Source: DAOMOP01 sp035444405 (lineage in GTDB: Bacteria > Pseudomonadota > Gammaproteobacteria > Burkholderiales > Rhodocyclaceae). From it: a stretch of 52,732 nucleotides of DNA. The notes under the pieces were generated by a model that made no database searches, was not told the origin of the DNA, and was given only the letters and a program-made list of their open reading frames with translations. Each line of letters starts with the position of its first letter. Position 1 is the first letter of the stretch. Shown here piece by piece: positions 42,261-51,246 of this stretch. Location of the stretch: positions 1 to 52,732 of the forward strand of contig DAOMOP010000005.1 in NCBI GenBank assembly GCA_035444405.1, in the 5' to 3' direction. The translations under genes and the position numbers were made by a program.

Positions 42261-44171
42261 TCACACCTCCTCGGGCAGCATGCCCTGCAGCCCCGAAAGC
42301 GTATCCTCGATGAAGCCTCCGCGCCGCAGGGTCAGGCCATATGCCATGCACGGGAGCGCGCCCAGTTCGAGCAGGCACCACACCTTGTTCTTGCAGTGAT
42401 ACTGCGGCACAAAGACCAAGGCCTTGTAGGCGAAGGCGAAGTGCAGCACCCGCGCAAGCCGTTCGTCGCGCTTGAGTACCGTGTCCATTTCTGACTGGGG
42501 GATACCGATCGCGTTGGCGCCGTCGTCCAGCGGTGCATTGGGCAGCAGCGTGCGCTCCCGACACCGCGCCGCAATCGCCTCGACAAGCTTGCGTACCGCC
42601 GCGTTATAGGGGAAATCCCACTCGGCGATTGCCAAACGGGCCTGCTCCACGAGCGCGTTGTGTTGAGCGTTGGGCGACAGGTCCGGTGACCGCTCCCGGA
42701 TCACGCGCGCCACCAACTCGTCCACTAGCGCGCCCGACAGTCGGATGAACTGCTCAATGTTGGCGTTGCTCGCAGCCACCAGCTTGTCCATGCCGAAGTA
42801 AAACGGTCGCTGGAACTGGTGCATCAGCTGGATGCGGGCGCCTTCGATCAGCGCGGAGGCAACCTTGCGATCGTCAGTCACAGGCTCTTCTCGCACCATC
42901 TCGTCGTCTGGCAGCAAGTCGAGCTGCGGCGTTCGCCGGCATTCGCGATGGATAAGAATCCGCAGTGCGGCCAGTGCTTCGTCGGGTCTCGCGGTTGCCG
43001 GCACGCGAGAACGCAGGTTTGCTACCAACCCTTCGGAAAAGCGTGATTCCTTTGCCAGCTTGTCGACCTGTTCCTTCAACTGCTTCAACTGTCCTTCGCT
43101 GAGGGCGGGCGACGGCTGGTCGAGCATCGGCCGCAACTCCTCCAGCCCGCGGCGTGCCAGCTCGCGTACCTCGTGTAGGTACCTGCTTGAGATGTCCCGT
43201 GCGATTCGGCTGAAGCGTCGTTCTCTGGACGGGCCGAGCTGCATCAATTTCATCAGGTAGTCCCGCCCGCTGGTTGAGCCTGGCGGGAGGTCTTCGATGG
43301 GAACCGCCTCCTTTGCAAGCGCCTCGCGGTAATCGTCGGCTGACACGACATCGGGCCGACACATTAGCCAGCGGGAGACGCCGATTGCCTTGTTCTTCAA
43401 CCAGTCGCGCAACTGCAGAAACTGGGCCGGATGCAGTTCGTGGGCGTCGTCGATGATCATCATCGGACGCAGAGACAACCCCGCCGCGCTCGCTTCAGGC
43501 CACTGGCACACTCGGATCGCCCGAATTACCTCGAAGACGTCATAGCGGGTGTTCAAGAACTGTTCGCTCATGTCCTTCTCGTCTGGAGGCACGAGCGCGG
43601 TCACTACCTTGAAGATGGCCAGTTCGATGTCGCGGGCGTACTGCCGGAAAGCCTGTGAGTCGTTGGCGCTCGTCACCGCCGCCACCGACTCGGCGTTGGG
43701 GCCCAGCACGATTTCGACGTCCTGCGGCGCAACGCCCGCTTGCTCCAGCTGCCGAAACCAGCCGAGCACCGATTTCGCCTGCACGAATGCTCTCAGCAGT
43801 GCGGTCTTCGTCGAGGACTGGTATGGCAGCTCCCAGATGTCCCGGAAGTTGGTTGTCATCGAAAGTCTGTGTGCGATCAGGGTCGGTTGTCCGTTTTTCA
43901 GCAACCCACAGGTACCCAGCACGTCGACCAGGTCCTTGTTGATCGTGCCGCGACTTGAGCGTGCCAGCGTCGCTAGAGATTCGAATTCAACGACCTGAGC
44001 GATTGTGGTCTTGCCGCAACCTGGCGTGCCGACCACCAGCGCCAATTTCTCGATCAGGTCGGACTCGCTACCCTTGAAGAACTCCTCAATGGGGGTGGGG
44101 CTGACTAGTGACAGCAAAGTGCGACGGTCGGTGATCAGCTCCGTCCGGCGCTTCTTGAAGGGGTTATCCAT
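42261..44171 (-). CDS. Large P-loop ATPase of the PRTase/HAD operon
   Basis: 636 residues. Walker A is GTPGCGKT (48-55), and Walker B is PMMIIDDAHEL with Asp241/Asp242. A long C-terminal helical region includes likely coiled coil around 355-395 (SEGQLKQLKEQVDKLAKES). It resembles the AAA/STAND-type ATPases of conflict systems rather than a transporter or helicase. The last part, FVPQYHCKNKVWCLLELG, is Cys-containing and unassigned. It overlaps the PRTase gene stop by 8 bp. It could gate or power the other enzymes; there is no nuclease or transmembrane segment. Confidence 0.78.
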   Translation of the reverse strand: MDNPFKKRRTELITDRRTLLSLVSPTPIEEFFKGSESDLIEKLALVVGTPGCGKTTIAQVVEFESLATLARSSRGTINKDLVDVLGTCGLLKNGQPTLIAHRLSMTTNFRDIWELPYQSSTKTALLRAFVQAKSVLGWFRQLEQAGVAPQDVEIVLGPNAESVAAVTSANDSQAFRQYARDIELAIFKVVTALVPPDEKDMSEQFLNTRYDVFEVIRAIRVCQWPEASAAGLSLRPMMIIDDAHELHPAQFLQLRDWLKNKAIGVSRWLMCRPDVVSADDYREALAKEAVPIEDLPPGSTSGRDYLMKLMQLGPSRERRFSRIARDISSRYLHEVRELARRGLEELRPMLDQPSPALSEGQLKQLKEQVDKLAKESRFSEGLVANLRSRVPATARPDEALAALRILIHRECRRTPQLDLLPDDEMVREEPVTDDRKVASALIEGARIQLMHQFQRPFYFGMDKLVAASNANIEQFIRLSGALVDELVARVIRERSPDLSPNAQHNALVEQARLAIAEWDFPYNAAVRKLVEAIAARCRERTLLPNAPLDDGANAIGIPQSEMDTVLKRDERLARVLHFAFAYKALVFVPQYHCKNKVWCLLELGALPCMAYGLTLRRGGFIEDTLSGLQGMLPEEV

Positions 44172-45276
44172 GACTGGAGTGCCGTTTGCGACGGGCGAAC
44201 AGCGGCCTCATTGTGGGTGTTGTATTCTCCGCGGGAATACCCCACAGAAGCGCGATTGAGTTGTTCGGTGTGTTGTGTTCCAACACCAGCGGTAGTCCGC
44301 ACTGCTTATAGCCGTACCAGATGTCCTTGCCGGTGTGCTCGTCTTCGATCGTTGAGTTGTAGTGCGCTCTGATCAGCGCCACAAGTCCCTGGTCGATGTC
44401 CTCGTCCTCAATGACGACGTTGGTGGGCAGCACGTACGAAAACGAGCAGCTGTACGAGAGCTGCGGATTTGCCTTGCCGAACGCATTCAGGTCCGACCGG
44501 ATCTGCTGTTCGGCCTTGGCGGAGGCGAGGTAGTGGTGAACATGCAAAAAGCATGGATCGGAGACGAACTGTTGCCTCCCGCCGGGAAGCTGGTTCAGTG
44601 CCTTGACCAGCTTTGGGACCTTTCCCTTCCATTCACCGTCCTTTAGGCGGATCAGCGACGATCCGGAGCCAGTGAAGTCGTCCACCAGGCAAAGCACCTC
44701 AAACCGGGGATCTTCATGCGCCCTGTCGGATCGCTTTAGGCTCTTGACGAGTTCTTCTTTCAGATCTTGCCACTTGTGTTCGTTGATCTCCGGATACGGC
44801 ACGACCTGCTCGTTGGACACCCTGTTTTCATTGTAGCGGCGGAAGACGTCCATGCGGGCGCCGTCGCTCAAGCCCACGAACAGCGTCCGGCGCTGCAGCA
44901 GCTCCAGCCGCTGCCGCGCGGCTGGCTCAAAGTGGGTCCGGAACATGGGGATGCCGAGCTCGTGCGCGACACGCTGTCGGCCCCTCGTCTCGAGCATCGG
45001 CATTGTCAGGCTGACTAGGTGATGCATCTCCCGTTGCGTGACAAAGATCAGCCGCTCCTTGACGAACCTGTACGCCGTTTGCCGTTCCTGGAGAGTCGCG
45101 AACTGACTAAGCCAGTTTAGCAGTGCAACATGGAACCTTGTAGCGGGCTGGAAGCCCTGGTAGCTGTCATACTTCAAGTCAATCATCAGCTGCAGGGCTT
45201 GGAATTCTTGTGCAAATTCGGCGTCGTCCCAGCCTAACAGCTCGCCGATAAGATTGAAGGCAAGGTCTTGTTTCAT
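44164..45276 (-). CDS. Phosphoribosyltransferase-like protein (PRTase-CE type)
   Basis: 370 residues. The diagnostic PRPP-binding loop is CLVDDFTGSGSS (196-207): two acidic residues then a Gly/Ser/Thr turn, as in type I phosphoribosyltransferases. A helical N-terminal part (about 1-110) precedes it. The C-terminus has a conserved-looking hood segment LEHNTPNNSIALLWG (332-346). It resembles PRTase-like proteins reported in conflict operons (PRTase-CE), a family memory I could not check. It overlaps the SIS-HAD gene by 4 bp and the ATPase gene by 8 bp. Transferase or PRPP-sensing roles are both possible. Confidence 0.75.
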   Translation of the reverse strand: MKQDLAFNLIGELLGWDDAEFAQEFQALQLMIDLKYDSYQGFQPATRFHVALLNWLSQFATLQERQTAYRFVKERLIFVTQREMHHLVSLTMPMLETRGRQRVAHELGIPMFRTHFEPAARQRLELLQRRTLFVGLSDGARMDVFRRYNENRVSNEQVVPYPEINEHKWQDLKEELVKSLKRSDRAHEDPRFEVLCLVDDFTGSGSSLIRLKDGEWKGKVPKLVKALNQLPGGRQQFVSDPCFLHVHHYLASAKAEQQIRSDLNAFGKANPQLSYSCSFSYVLPTNVVIEDEDIDQGLVALIRAHYNSTIEDEHTGKDIWYGYKQCGLPLVLEHNTPNNSIALLWGIPAENTTPTMRPLFARRKRHSSHG

Positions 45277-47324
45277 GCTGAAGTCATGGTGTCGTGCAGG
45301 CCTGGGATGGAAGATGGTTCCAGCCGAAAGCCGTGCTCGGTCGGAATGAGACCTCTCAGGTACATCAGAGCGACCTCAGCCTGATTGGCTCCCGGAGGAC
45401 CGAAGTTCCAGCATGACCGCAAGTCGGCGGACACGTTGTCGCAGCTGAGTCCGTGGCCAGCTCGCAGCAACTCGAAGTCGTTGCCGTCTTCCTGGCCGGA
45501 GTCGCCGATCCGAAGCACCTCGGAAAGAGGATCGATCCCCCAGGTAGCGGCGAGTGCCTGAACCACCCGGGATTTGCTCGTGGTCGCGTCGAGGATGTCA
45601 AGCGAGTGCCCCGAGCAGAAGACACGCCAGCTGCGCAGACCTCGGTCGTCCAACCAGGTCCGGACCAGCTCCCGCAACTGTCGACACCGCACGGGGCTGT
45701 CCAGTCGCAGGCTCAACTGCCCGCCTCTGGCAACGTCGTCCACGGGGCGCGAGCACAGGCTCGCATATCCACTGGTTTGAAGCCATGCCCACAGAGACGC
45801 GAACTCCGGGTTGGGCCGAGGACGCACAAACGGCTCGTCTAGCCTCAACAACACCGAACCGCTGTAGTAGCCGACGTGGATCCGCTCGTGCAGCACGGGC
45901 TCGATCGCGCTGACAAGGAGCTTCTGCAGCGAATCGCCGCGCCCCGTCGCGATGCCAATGCACATACCCTGACGGGCAAGGGTCGACAGTTGGTCGATCA
46001 TCTGCGTCGACATTCCCTCGAAGCGATCCTCGGTGCGACACAGTGTCCCGTCGAAGTCGCAAATGAGGCCCTTCAAATGTGCCTTGGCCAATCCGGCCAG
46101 GAATTGTTCGGCAGCTGCCTCGGCATGCGCTAACGCGTCCCCAGAACCCACGCGATAGGACACCTTCCGGCGGGCGGCGATCGACACCGCGGATGCATTC
46201 GCGCCCTGGTGGCGTAGCAGGGGCCGTGGATCGAGCGCATGGATCGCGCGGCCGAATGCAGGGACCTCCGGTGACCCAGGATCGACGCCTACGGCCAAAG
46301 CAAGTGCCTCGGTCAGGAACATCGCGTCCACCAAGCCGGTAACCGCTATGTCCTGCATCGTGGAGCCTTGCAGTTCGATCGCCAAGCATCGATGCGAGGA
46401 CAGGAGTTTCTGTGTGGCTTCGACAAGCTCTCGATCCTCGCGCCCCCCGGCAAACAATGCCAGCGGCGGTTGGGGATGTGCGAACTGCAGGTGCCGACCA
46501 TGCGCGAACTGGCGCAGGTCGGTCATCTGGACCGGCGCCAGCGCGACTTCCTCGAGCTTGGAATGTAGGTCGACCGCGAACGGTTTTGCGCCGGCGGAGT
46601 GGATGATGGCGACCCCACGCTCGGGCAGCGGCATCACCGGCGTCACGCGGTCGAACAACTGTTGTCGGCGCTGCTGCAACGCTTCGGTATGAAGCATTGG
46701 AGCAAGCAGTTGGTCGAAGTCGCCGTCGCCGAACAGGGCCCGGTATAACAGCAGCACGGTCGCCAGCAGCGAGTTTGTGGCGAGGTACCCGTCTTTGCCC
46801 CAATCCATTGGGAACGCGAAGGCGCGTACCGCCTGCGATTTGGTCGCCAGTTCCACCAATGGGTTGGTGGGGGTCAACGTCAAGGCAGCAGTCGGTAGGT
46901 CGGCGTCGATCGAACGTTGCGCGGCCAGTAAGATGTCCTTGTTTTTGCCTTCGGCGGACAGGAGCAGCACTCGCGGGCTCAACCGGTCCACTGTCGCGGC
47001 GAACTCCAGCGGCGTCTGTGCGTTCGTGAAGGAGTGGTGGGCAGCTTCCCGAAAGAGAGAGCCGATCACCGCAGCGGAATAGGACCCGCCTGAACCGACG
47101 ATGCAGACGGGCTCACCGATCCAACGAGCGAGGTACCGGCGCAGTCTGTCGACATTCTGAAGTCGCGACCATTCTACGGTGCGGCTGAAGCGATCTAACT
47201 CCAGGGAATAGGGTTTCCCCATCTGCCTTCTCTTGACCTTCGCGACTTCCCGTTTCATGAGTTCGTCATCGTACCACTTTGGTCCGGAGGGGTGGTCGTC
47301 AATCCAGTCCCTCTGCTCTGCCAC
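45273..47324 (-). CDS. SIS sugar-phosphate domain - HAD phosphatase fusion
   Basis: 683 residues. The N-terminal double SIS module has sugar-phosphate binding loops CIVGSGGSYSAA (74-85) and IIHSAGAKPFA (240-250), and the helix KLEEVALAPVQ..FAHGRHLQF of the second SIS. The C-terminal Cof-type HAD domain has motif I ICDFDGTLC (nucleophile Asp423), motif II GIATGRG (Thr460), motif III Lys584 and motif IV IGDSGQEDGNDF (607-617). All catalytic HAD residues are present. It starts with GTG at 47324; ATG at 47258 is an alternative. It is the first gene of the five-gene operon. It probably binds or isomerises a sugar phosphate and removes a phosphate. Confidence 0.83.
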   Translation of the reverse strand: MAEQRDWIDDHPSGPKWYDDELMKREVAKVKRRQMGKPYSLELDRFSRTVEWSRLQNVDRLRRYLARWIGEPVCIVGSGGSYSAAVIGSLFREAAHHSFTNAQTPLEFAATVDRLSPRVLLLSAEGKNKDILLAAQRSIDADLPTAALTLTPTNPLVELATKSQAVRAFAFPMDWGKDGYLATNSLLATVLLLYRALFGDGDFDQLLAPMLHTEALQQRRQQLFDRVTPVMPLPERGVAIIHSAGAKPFAVDLHSKLEEVALAPVQMTDLRQFAHGRHLQFAHPQPPLALFAGGREDRELVEATQKLLSSHRCLAIELQGSTMQDIAVTGLVDAMFLTEALALAVGVDPGSPEVPAFGRAIHALDPRPLLRHQGANASAVSIAARRKVSYRVGSGDALAHAEAAAEQFLAGLAKAHLKGLICDFDGTLCRTEDRFEGMSTQMIDQLSTLARQGMCIGIATGRGDSLQKLLVSAIEPVLHERIHVGYYSGSVLLRLDEPFVRPRPNPEFASLWAWLQTSGYASLCSRPVDDVARGGQLSLRLDSPVRCRQLRELVRTWLDDRGLRSWRVFCSGHSLDILDATTSKSRVVQALAATWGIDPLSEVLRIGDSGQEDGNDFELLRAGHGLSCDNVSADLRSCWNFGPPGANQAEVALMYLRGLIPTEHGFRLEPSSIPGLHDTMTSA

Positions 47325-47816
47325 GGTCGAACAAGCCCCGACAGCGAGAAGTGCGACGAGCTTGCCGTCAACGCGTCGTTCCCGGGCCTCTCACTGACGG
47401 CGCCGCGGCGCCAGGCATTTCGCCCGGACGCATGAGAACCGCCACGGCGTCGTATGTCTGCCCGTGTTTGAAGGGGAAGGTACGCTGCGTACGAGGTGTG
47501 GGGGTCGCGGACAGCGGTAGGAATCCAACATGGCTGGGTGCGGCCCCGGAAACGCGTCCTTCGCTGCAATACCTCAACGGCGCATGTGCGGCAGATGGCG
47601 GAGACCAGCAGACCATACCACGCTACGAATATCGGACACAGTCTCCAGCGTTTTCATGGGACAATCGCAGCCGAAGGCTTCAGGCAGGAGCCTGCCACCC
47701 GTCATAGCAAAGCTGTTGACAGCACTGCCGGCACTCCCTCTCTTCCTGCACATGCCATGTTCGGGTTCGAGAAGCGGCAGACGGGTGACGTTTCGTCATG
47801 AATCAGGAGAACTGTC
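47325..47816. other. Divergent intergenic region between the SIS-HAD operon and the DUF5623 gene
   Basis: 492 bases with no gene I can support on either strand. A short perfect inverted repeat GGCAGG-AG-CCTGCC lies at 47683-47696, and TTGACA at 47716-47721 has no acceptable -10 partner. Promoters for both flanking genes must lie here, but I could not identify them. Confidence 0.5.
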
Positions 47817-49136
47817 ATGTCGAGTGAAGCCATTCGTCCATCCTCTATGGATGGCATCAAACGCCTCGCCAAGTCGATCAAGGTCGAGCGGGGCATTCAG
47901 CATGTACGGGCTCTGGACGATGCCGCGCGTGCAGCGGGTTTCCAGAACTTTCGGCACGTCAGCAATGTGCTTGGTGCCGCGACCAAGCCGAAACGCTCGC
48001 GTCCCGGTCGCCGGGTCTTTCTAACGGCCTACTGGAAAGACCGCGAAGGCAACGGCAGCGGTCGCGAGACCCTGACCCTCTGGCTGTCCCTCCCGTGGGC
48101 TGACTTGATCGCGCCCGCCCAGCTTCAGAACCATCGCGCGCTGGTGGACTTTCACGGTGAGGGGCCTGATCACTTGGCGCGTAGGCATTTGCAGCGATCG
48201 CAATCCGAAGCCCGGCGAGCAGTCTGCGCGGCGGCACGTGTGTTGCAATTCATGGACGCGACGAAGCTGCGCCCGTCCAAGAGTCACAGTCGCGCCTTTC
48301 CCACGGGGCGGTCGAGCAATGCCGTCCCCGGCCGCGATCACTACAGCATCTGGTACGACCGCGAGACGAAGCGCTACTTGTTCGTGGACGAGCCCTACGA
48401 GAAAGCTGCTGAAGGCAAGGCCCAGGAGCGGGCGGCGTGGGCGAAGCAGCACGGTTTCGCCATCGTCAGGCCCGAGTGGTCCGGAATGTACGCGCCCGAT
48501 GTGGGCTCGCGCCTCTACCTCATCTCCGACGAGACAAGAGGCGTTCCGCTACAACCGATCGCCGCCGCGCTGGACGGGTTGCCCGCACCCATCGTTGAAG
48601 CGGCCTGGGATGGTGAATCCGCGCCGACCGTGCCGATCTTCGTGAGCCCGGGCGCAATCGCTAAGGCTCAAGCCGAGAGAGACAAAGCAAAGGCACCACG
48701 CGAGCGTGCTGGCGCCCGCAATTCTGTCGATTACATCCAGACCTTCGTCGGCCCCCGGCGCCGGCCGAACGGCCGGATGCCGATCGAAACGCATGCTGAG
48801 GTGGGGCGTCTGCTGAAGTCGGTCCTCGTGGCCACCTGGCACCGGAAGGGCGTCTACAACCGCGTCGATGCGATCCGTAGTGAACTCGATGAATGGACGC
48901 AACGCGAGTACACGCACGGTGAGCTACCAAACGAGCAGTTCTTCGAACTGTACTACCATGAGTCTCGTTCCACGTTCTCGCGGTCGCTCACGGAAGCAGA
49001 GCGTCATCGCCATGCCGAAAGTCTTGCGCAAGCGAAGAAGCTCTTGGTCGAGCACTATCCGGACTGCCCTCCGCTGAGGACGGTGCTGAAGAAGATGGAT
49101 ATGGCGACCGAGTCACTGCTGACATGGACTGTTTGA
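47817..49136 (+). CDS. DUF5623-like protein common in integrative elements
   Basis: 439 residues. The first 55 residues (SMDGIKRLAKSIKVERGIQHVRALDDAARAAGFQNFRHV) form a small helical motif seen in several ICE-encoded hypothetical proteins, and the rest matches my recollection of DUF5623. No catalytic motif is visible. It has several basic stretches and no signal peptide or membrane segment. The ATG at 47817 follows CAGGAGA. It converges with the relaxase gene across a hairpin. Function unknown. Confidence 0.6.
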   Translation: MSSEAIRPSSMDGIKRLAKSIKVERGIQHVRALDDAARAAGFQNFRHVSNVLGAATKPKRSRPGRRVFLTAYWKDREGNGSGRETLTLWLSLPWADLIAPAQLQNHRALVDFHGEGPDHLARRHLQRSQSEARRAVCAAARVLQFMDATKLRPSKSHSRAFPTGRSSNAVPGRDHYSIWYDRETKRYLFVDEPYEKAAEGKAQERAAWAKQHGFAIVRPEWSGMYAPDVGSRLYLISDETRGVPLQPIAAALDGLPAPIVEAAWDGESAPTVPIFVSPGAIAKAQAERDKAKAPRERAGARNSVDYIQTFVGPRRRPNGRMPIETHAEVGRLLKSVLVATWHRKGVYNRVDAIRSELDEWTQREYTHGELPNEQFFELYYHESRSTFSRSLTEAERHRHAESLAQAKKLLVEHYPDCPPLRTVLKKMDMATESLLTWTV

Positions 49137-49146
49137 ATGGGCTTGG

Positions 49147-49174
49147 CGCCAGGGCCGCTACGGCGGCCGTGGCG
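49147..49174. terminator. Hairpin between convergent DUF5623 and relaxase genes
   Basis: CGCCA-G-GGCCGC, loop TACG, GCGGCC-G-TGGCG: an 11-bp stem with one G-G mismatch, without a T-run. It is a likely shared 3'-end structure for the two convergent genes. Confidence 0.5.
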
Positions 49175-49198
49175 TGTGATGGGCCTTGCCTCTTGCTG

Positions 49199-51046
49199 CT
49201 ACAAGGCTGAGGATGGGGCTTCGCCGTTCTGCAGATTCAGGAAGGGGTTGTTGACCGGCATGTCGTCGAATAGACGGCCGGGCTCAACGAGAAGGTAGCC
49301 GTGCAGCCGCCGCGACCTGCGCGGCCCCGTCACCTCGCAGGTCCAGATGTTCAGGCCGTTGGGCTGTTTGCGGTGTAACTGCAGGCGTTCGAAGCGCTTC
49401 TGCACCCATTGCCAGTCGGCGAGTTCAGCTTCCTTGGCCTGTTTCGCCACTACGGGGTGTTCCTGCGCATAGCGTTGGAACACTCCGGGGCTGACCAGAT
49501 AGGCGGTGTCGGCCACGGTGTGCACCAGGGCCTTGGCGTCGTTGATGATGAGCTTGCGGGTGTGGATGCCATGCCGCAGCCAGGCGATGAAATGCTCGCC
49601 GGAGGGCTCGATCGTGGATGGGGTCATCACTTCCGACGCGATCGACGGCACGTCGGCAGGGGCGGTCGCTGCTGCTGGGGGTGGCGGGGCGGGCGGTTCG
49701 GTACCGGCCGATGTGTCGGGTGAGGGTGGCGCGAGCGATGTGGGCGGCTCACCGAGCATCTCCAGCAGGCCGGAGAACGGGTCCGCTGAAGCGATGTTGG
49801 GAGCGACGGCCACGGGGGCGGTATCGACTGCGGCCGCCTTAGCGGTCACGGTGGCCGGCGCCGCGGGCGGTGGGCTGACCTCGGGCGATGCTTCGTCCTG
49901 TTCGATGCGCACCGTTCCCGCGAATGGCGCCGGCCAGTCGCCGGCATTCCAGATCAGCGCCGGCGCCAGCTTGAGGAAGGTGAAGCTGTGCGACCAGCCG
50001 GCATCGCTCGTGACAGTGGCCTTCCAGATCGCCTTGCCGCCCGGCGTGGCCTGGAGGATGCCGTGGTCCTGCAGCACGTTGAAGACCGCCGTGTTGCTTT
50101 CCGGGATGCCGTCGATGCCCTGGGACAGCAGGTGGGCGCGCAGCTTGTCGGAGACGGTCTTGCTCACCAGCCAGAGCGCGTCCTGGGTCAGCCAGCCGTC
50201 CGAGGCCTGCGGCTGGTTCAGCTTGAGCTCCTCCTTGAGCAGGTAGCGCAGCCCCTCCAGCAGCTTGCGCTGCAGCGCGTGTTTGGGCGAGGCCAGGGCC
50301 TTGGCCGGATCGCCGCCGAGCGCCTGGGCCACGGAGGCCTGGTCGGCCTGCACGACCAACTCGCCCAGCATCCCGGCCTGCTCGTAGTGGCCGGCCAGAA
50401 TGTAGAGGAGGGCGCTCCACAGTTCCGGGAAGCCACTGAGCCAGTCGAGAATCTCGCGGTCGAGCACTTGGTGATAGAGCAGTCCGGTGGCGGCGCCGTG
50501 CAGGCGGTACTCGCGGCCCTTGCGGTAACGGAAGCGGTACGGCCGCTGCAATGGGCCATGCCAGGGGTGCCAGGTGCTGCCGTCCGCGTATTCGACGTGG
50601 ACGTCGACGGCGATCTTGCCGATGTCGTGCAGCAGCGCGGCATAGGCCGTGCCGGCGGTCCAGGCTTCCGCCTGGGCGGCCTGCGCCTCGGGCGGGGCGC
50701 CCGTCGGCAGGAGGTGCGATTGCCTCAGCTTCAGCGCGTAGGCGACGATCTCCAGGCCATGGTCCAGCATGCCTCCCGGGTGGGCGTGATGGTGGCTTTC
50801 GGAGGCGGGGAGTTGCTGGACCAACTCGGCGTAGCGCTCGAGCGGCGTCCGGTACAAGGTGGCGAACTGCCGTCGGGAGAGCGAGGTGCGCTGCCAGATG
50901 TGCTCCAGCAGTTTCTGGCGCCGCGGCGTGGCCAGCAGTACCGCCGCCGTCTGCGGCCGTGTCAGCCCTTTGGATGCATCGGCAGGGCCGGAGGGCGATG
51001 TGCCAGCCGATGGCGGCGCCTTCTTGCGCTGGAAGACCGAGAACAT
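49199..51046 (-). CDS. traI: MobH-family conjugative relaxase (TraI_2 domain)
   Basis: 615 residues. The N-terminal TraI_2 domain carries the histidine cluster HHHAHPGGMLDHG (85-97) and the HD pair LLHDIGKIA (His140-Asp141) typical of MobH relaxases, which use an HD-like fold and probably nick oriT. A Pro/Ala-rich linker at about 375-465 leads to the C-terminal TraI_2_C domain (FIAWLRHGIHTRKLIINDAKALVHTV), which resembles winged-helix DNA binding. This domain order is the standard ICE relaxase of the PFGI-1/ICEclc class. No transfer partner genes are in view. Confidence 0.88.
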   Translation of the reverse strand: MFSVFQRKKAPPSAGTSPSGPADASKGLTRPQTAAVLLATPRRQKLLEHIWQRTSLSRRQFATLYRTPLERYAELVQQLPASESHHHAHPGGMLDHGLEIVAYALKLRQSHLLPTGAPPEAQAAQAEAWTAGTAYAALLHDIGKIAVDVHVEYADGSTWHPWHGPLQRPYRFRYRKGREYRLHGAATGLLYHQVLDREILDWLSGFPELWSALLYILAGHYEQAGMLGELVVQADQASVAQALGGDPAKALASPKHALQRKLLEGLRYLLKEELKLNQPQASDGWLTQDALWLVSKTVSDKLRAHLLSQGIDGIPESNTAVFNVLQDHGILQATPGGKAIWKATVTSDAGWSHSFTFLKLAPALIWNAGDWPAPFAGTVRIEQDEASPEVSPPPAAPATVTAKAAAVDTAPVAVAPNIASADPFSGLLEMLGEPPTSLAPPSPDTSAGTEPPAPPPPAAATAPADVPSIASEVMTPSTIEPSGEHFIAWLRHGIHTRKLIINDAKALVHTVADTAYLVSPGVFQRYAQEHPVVAKQAKEAELADWQWVQKRFERLQLHRKQPNGLNIWTCEVTGPRRSRRLHGYLLVEPGRLFDDMPVNNPFLNLQNGEAPSSAL

Positions 51047-51074
51047 GACGGACCCTGGAGTAGGGCTGGCGGGC

Positions 51075-51175
51075 GTGCCTTTTGGCCTTTTCGGGTAGGG
51101 CCTTTCCCCTTGGCCCCGTTCCCTTGCCCCTTCCCAACCCCTTGGCCTTTCGGAACCGTTTGGATATAGGGCAAC
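51075..51175. other. Strand-asymmetric pyrimidine-rich tract upstream of the relaxase gene
   Basis: The plus strand is a run of C/T-rich segments with near-repeats TTGGCCTTTTCGG (51082) and TTGGCCTTTCGG (51142) and repeated CCCCTTGGCC-type words. It lies just upstream of the relaxase start. Such a place is plausible for oriT or relaxase autoregulation, but no nic-like motif can be named. The whole gap 51047-51246 holds no gene. Confidence 0.35.
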
Positions 51176-51246
51176 CCCAGCATCGCAGCGACGATCAATG
51201 CGGCATGAGGCAGCCCCGCCATCTCAGGGCGGCTGCGGGCACCGCG

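Noticed and set aside
47325..47816. Small plus-strand frames in the divergent region
   Set aside because: No ribosome-binding site, no domain, amino-acid composition like a shadow frame.
49199..51046. HD-domain phosphohydrolase or Cas3-like HD nuclease
   Set aside because: The histidine cluster plus HD pair, Pro/Ala-rich linker and C-terminal domain order match ICE relaxases; no helicase or signalling domain.
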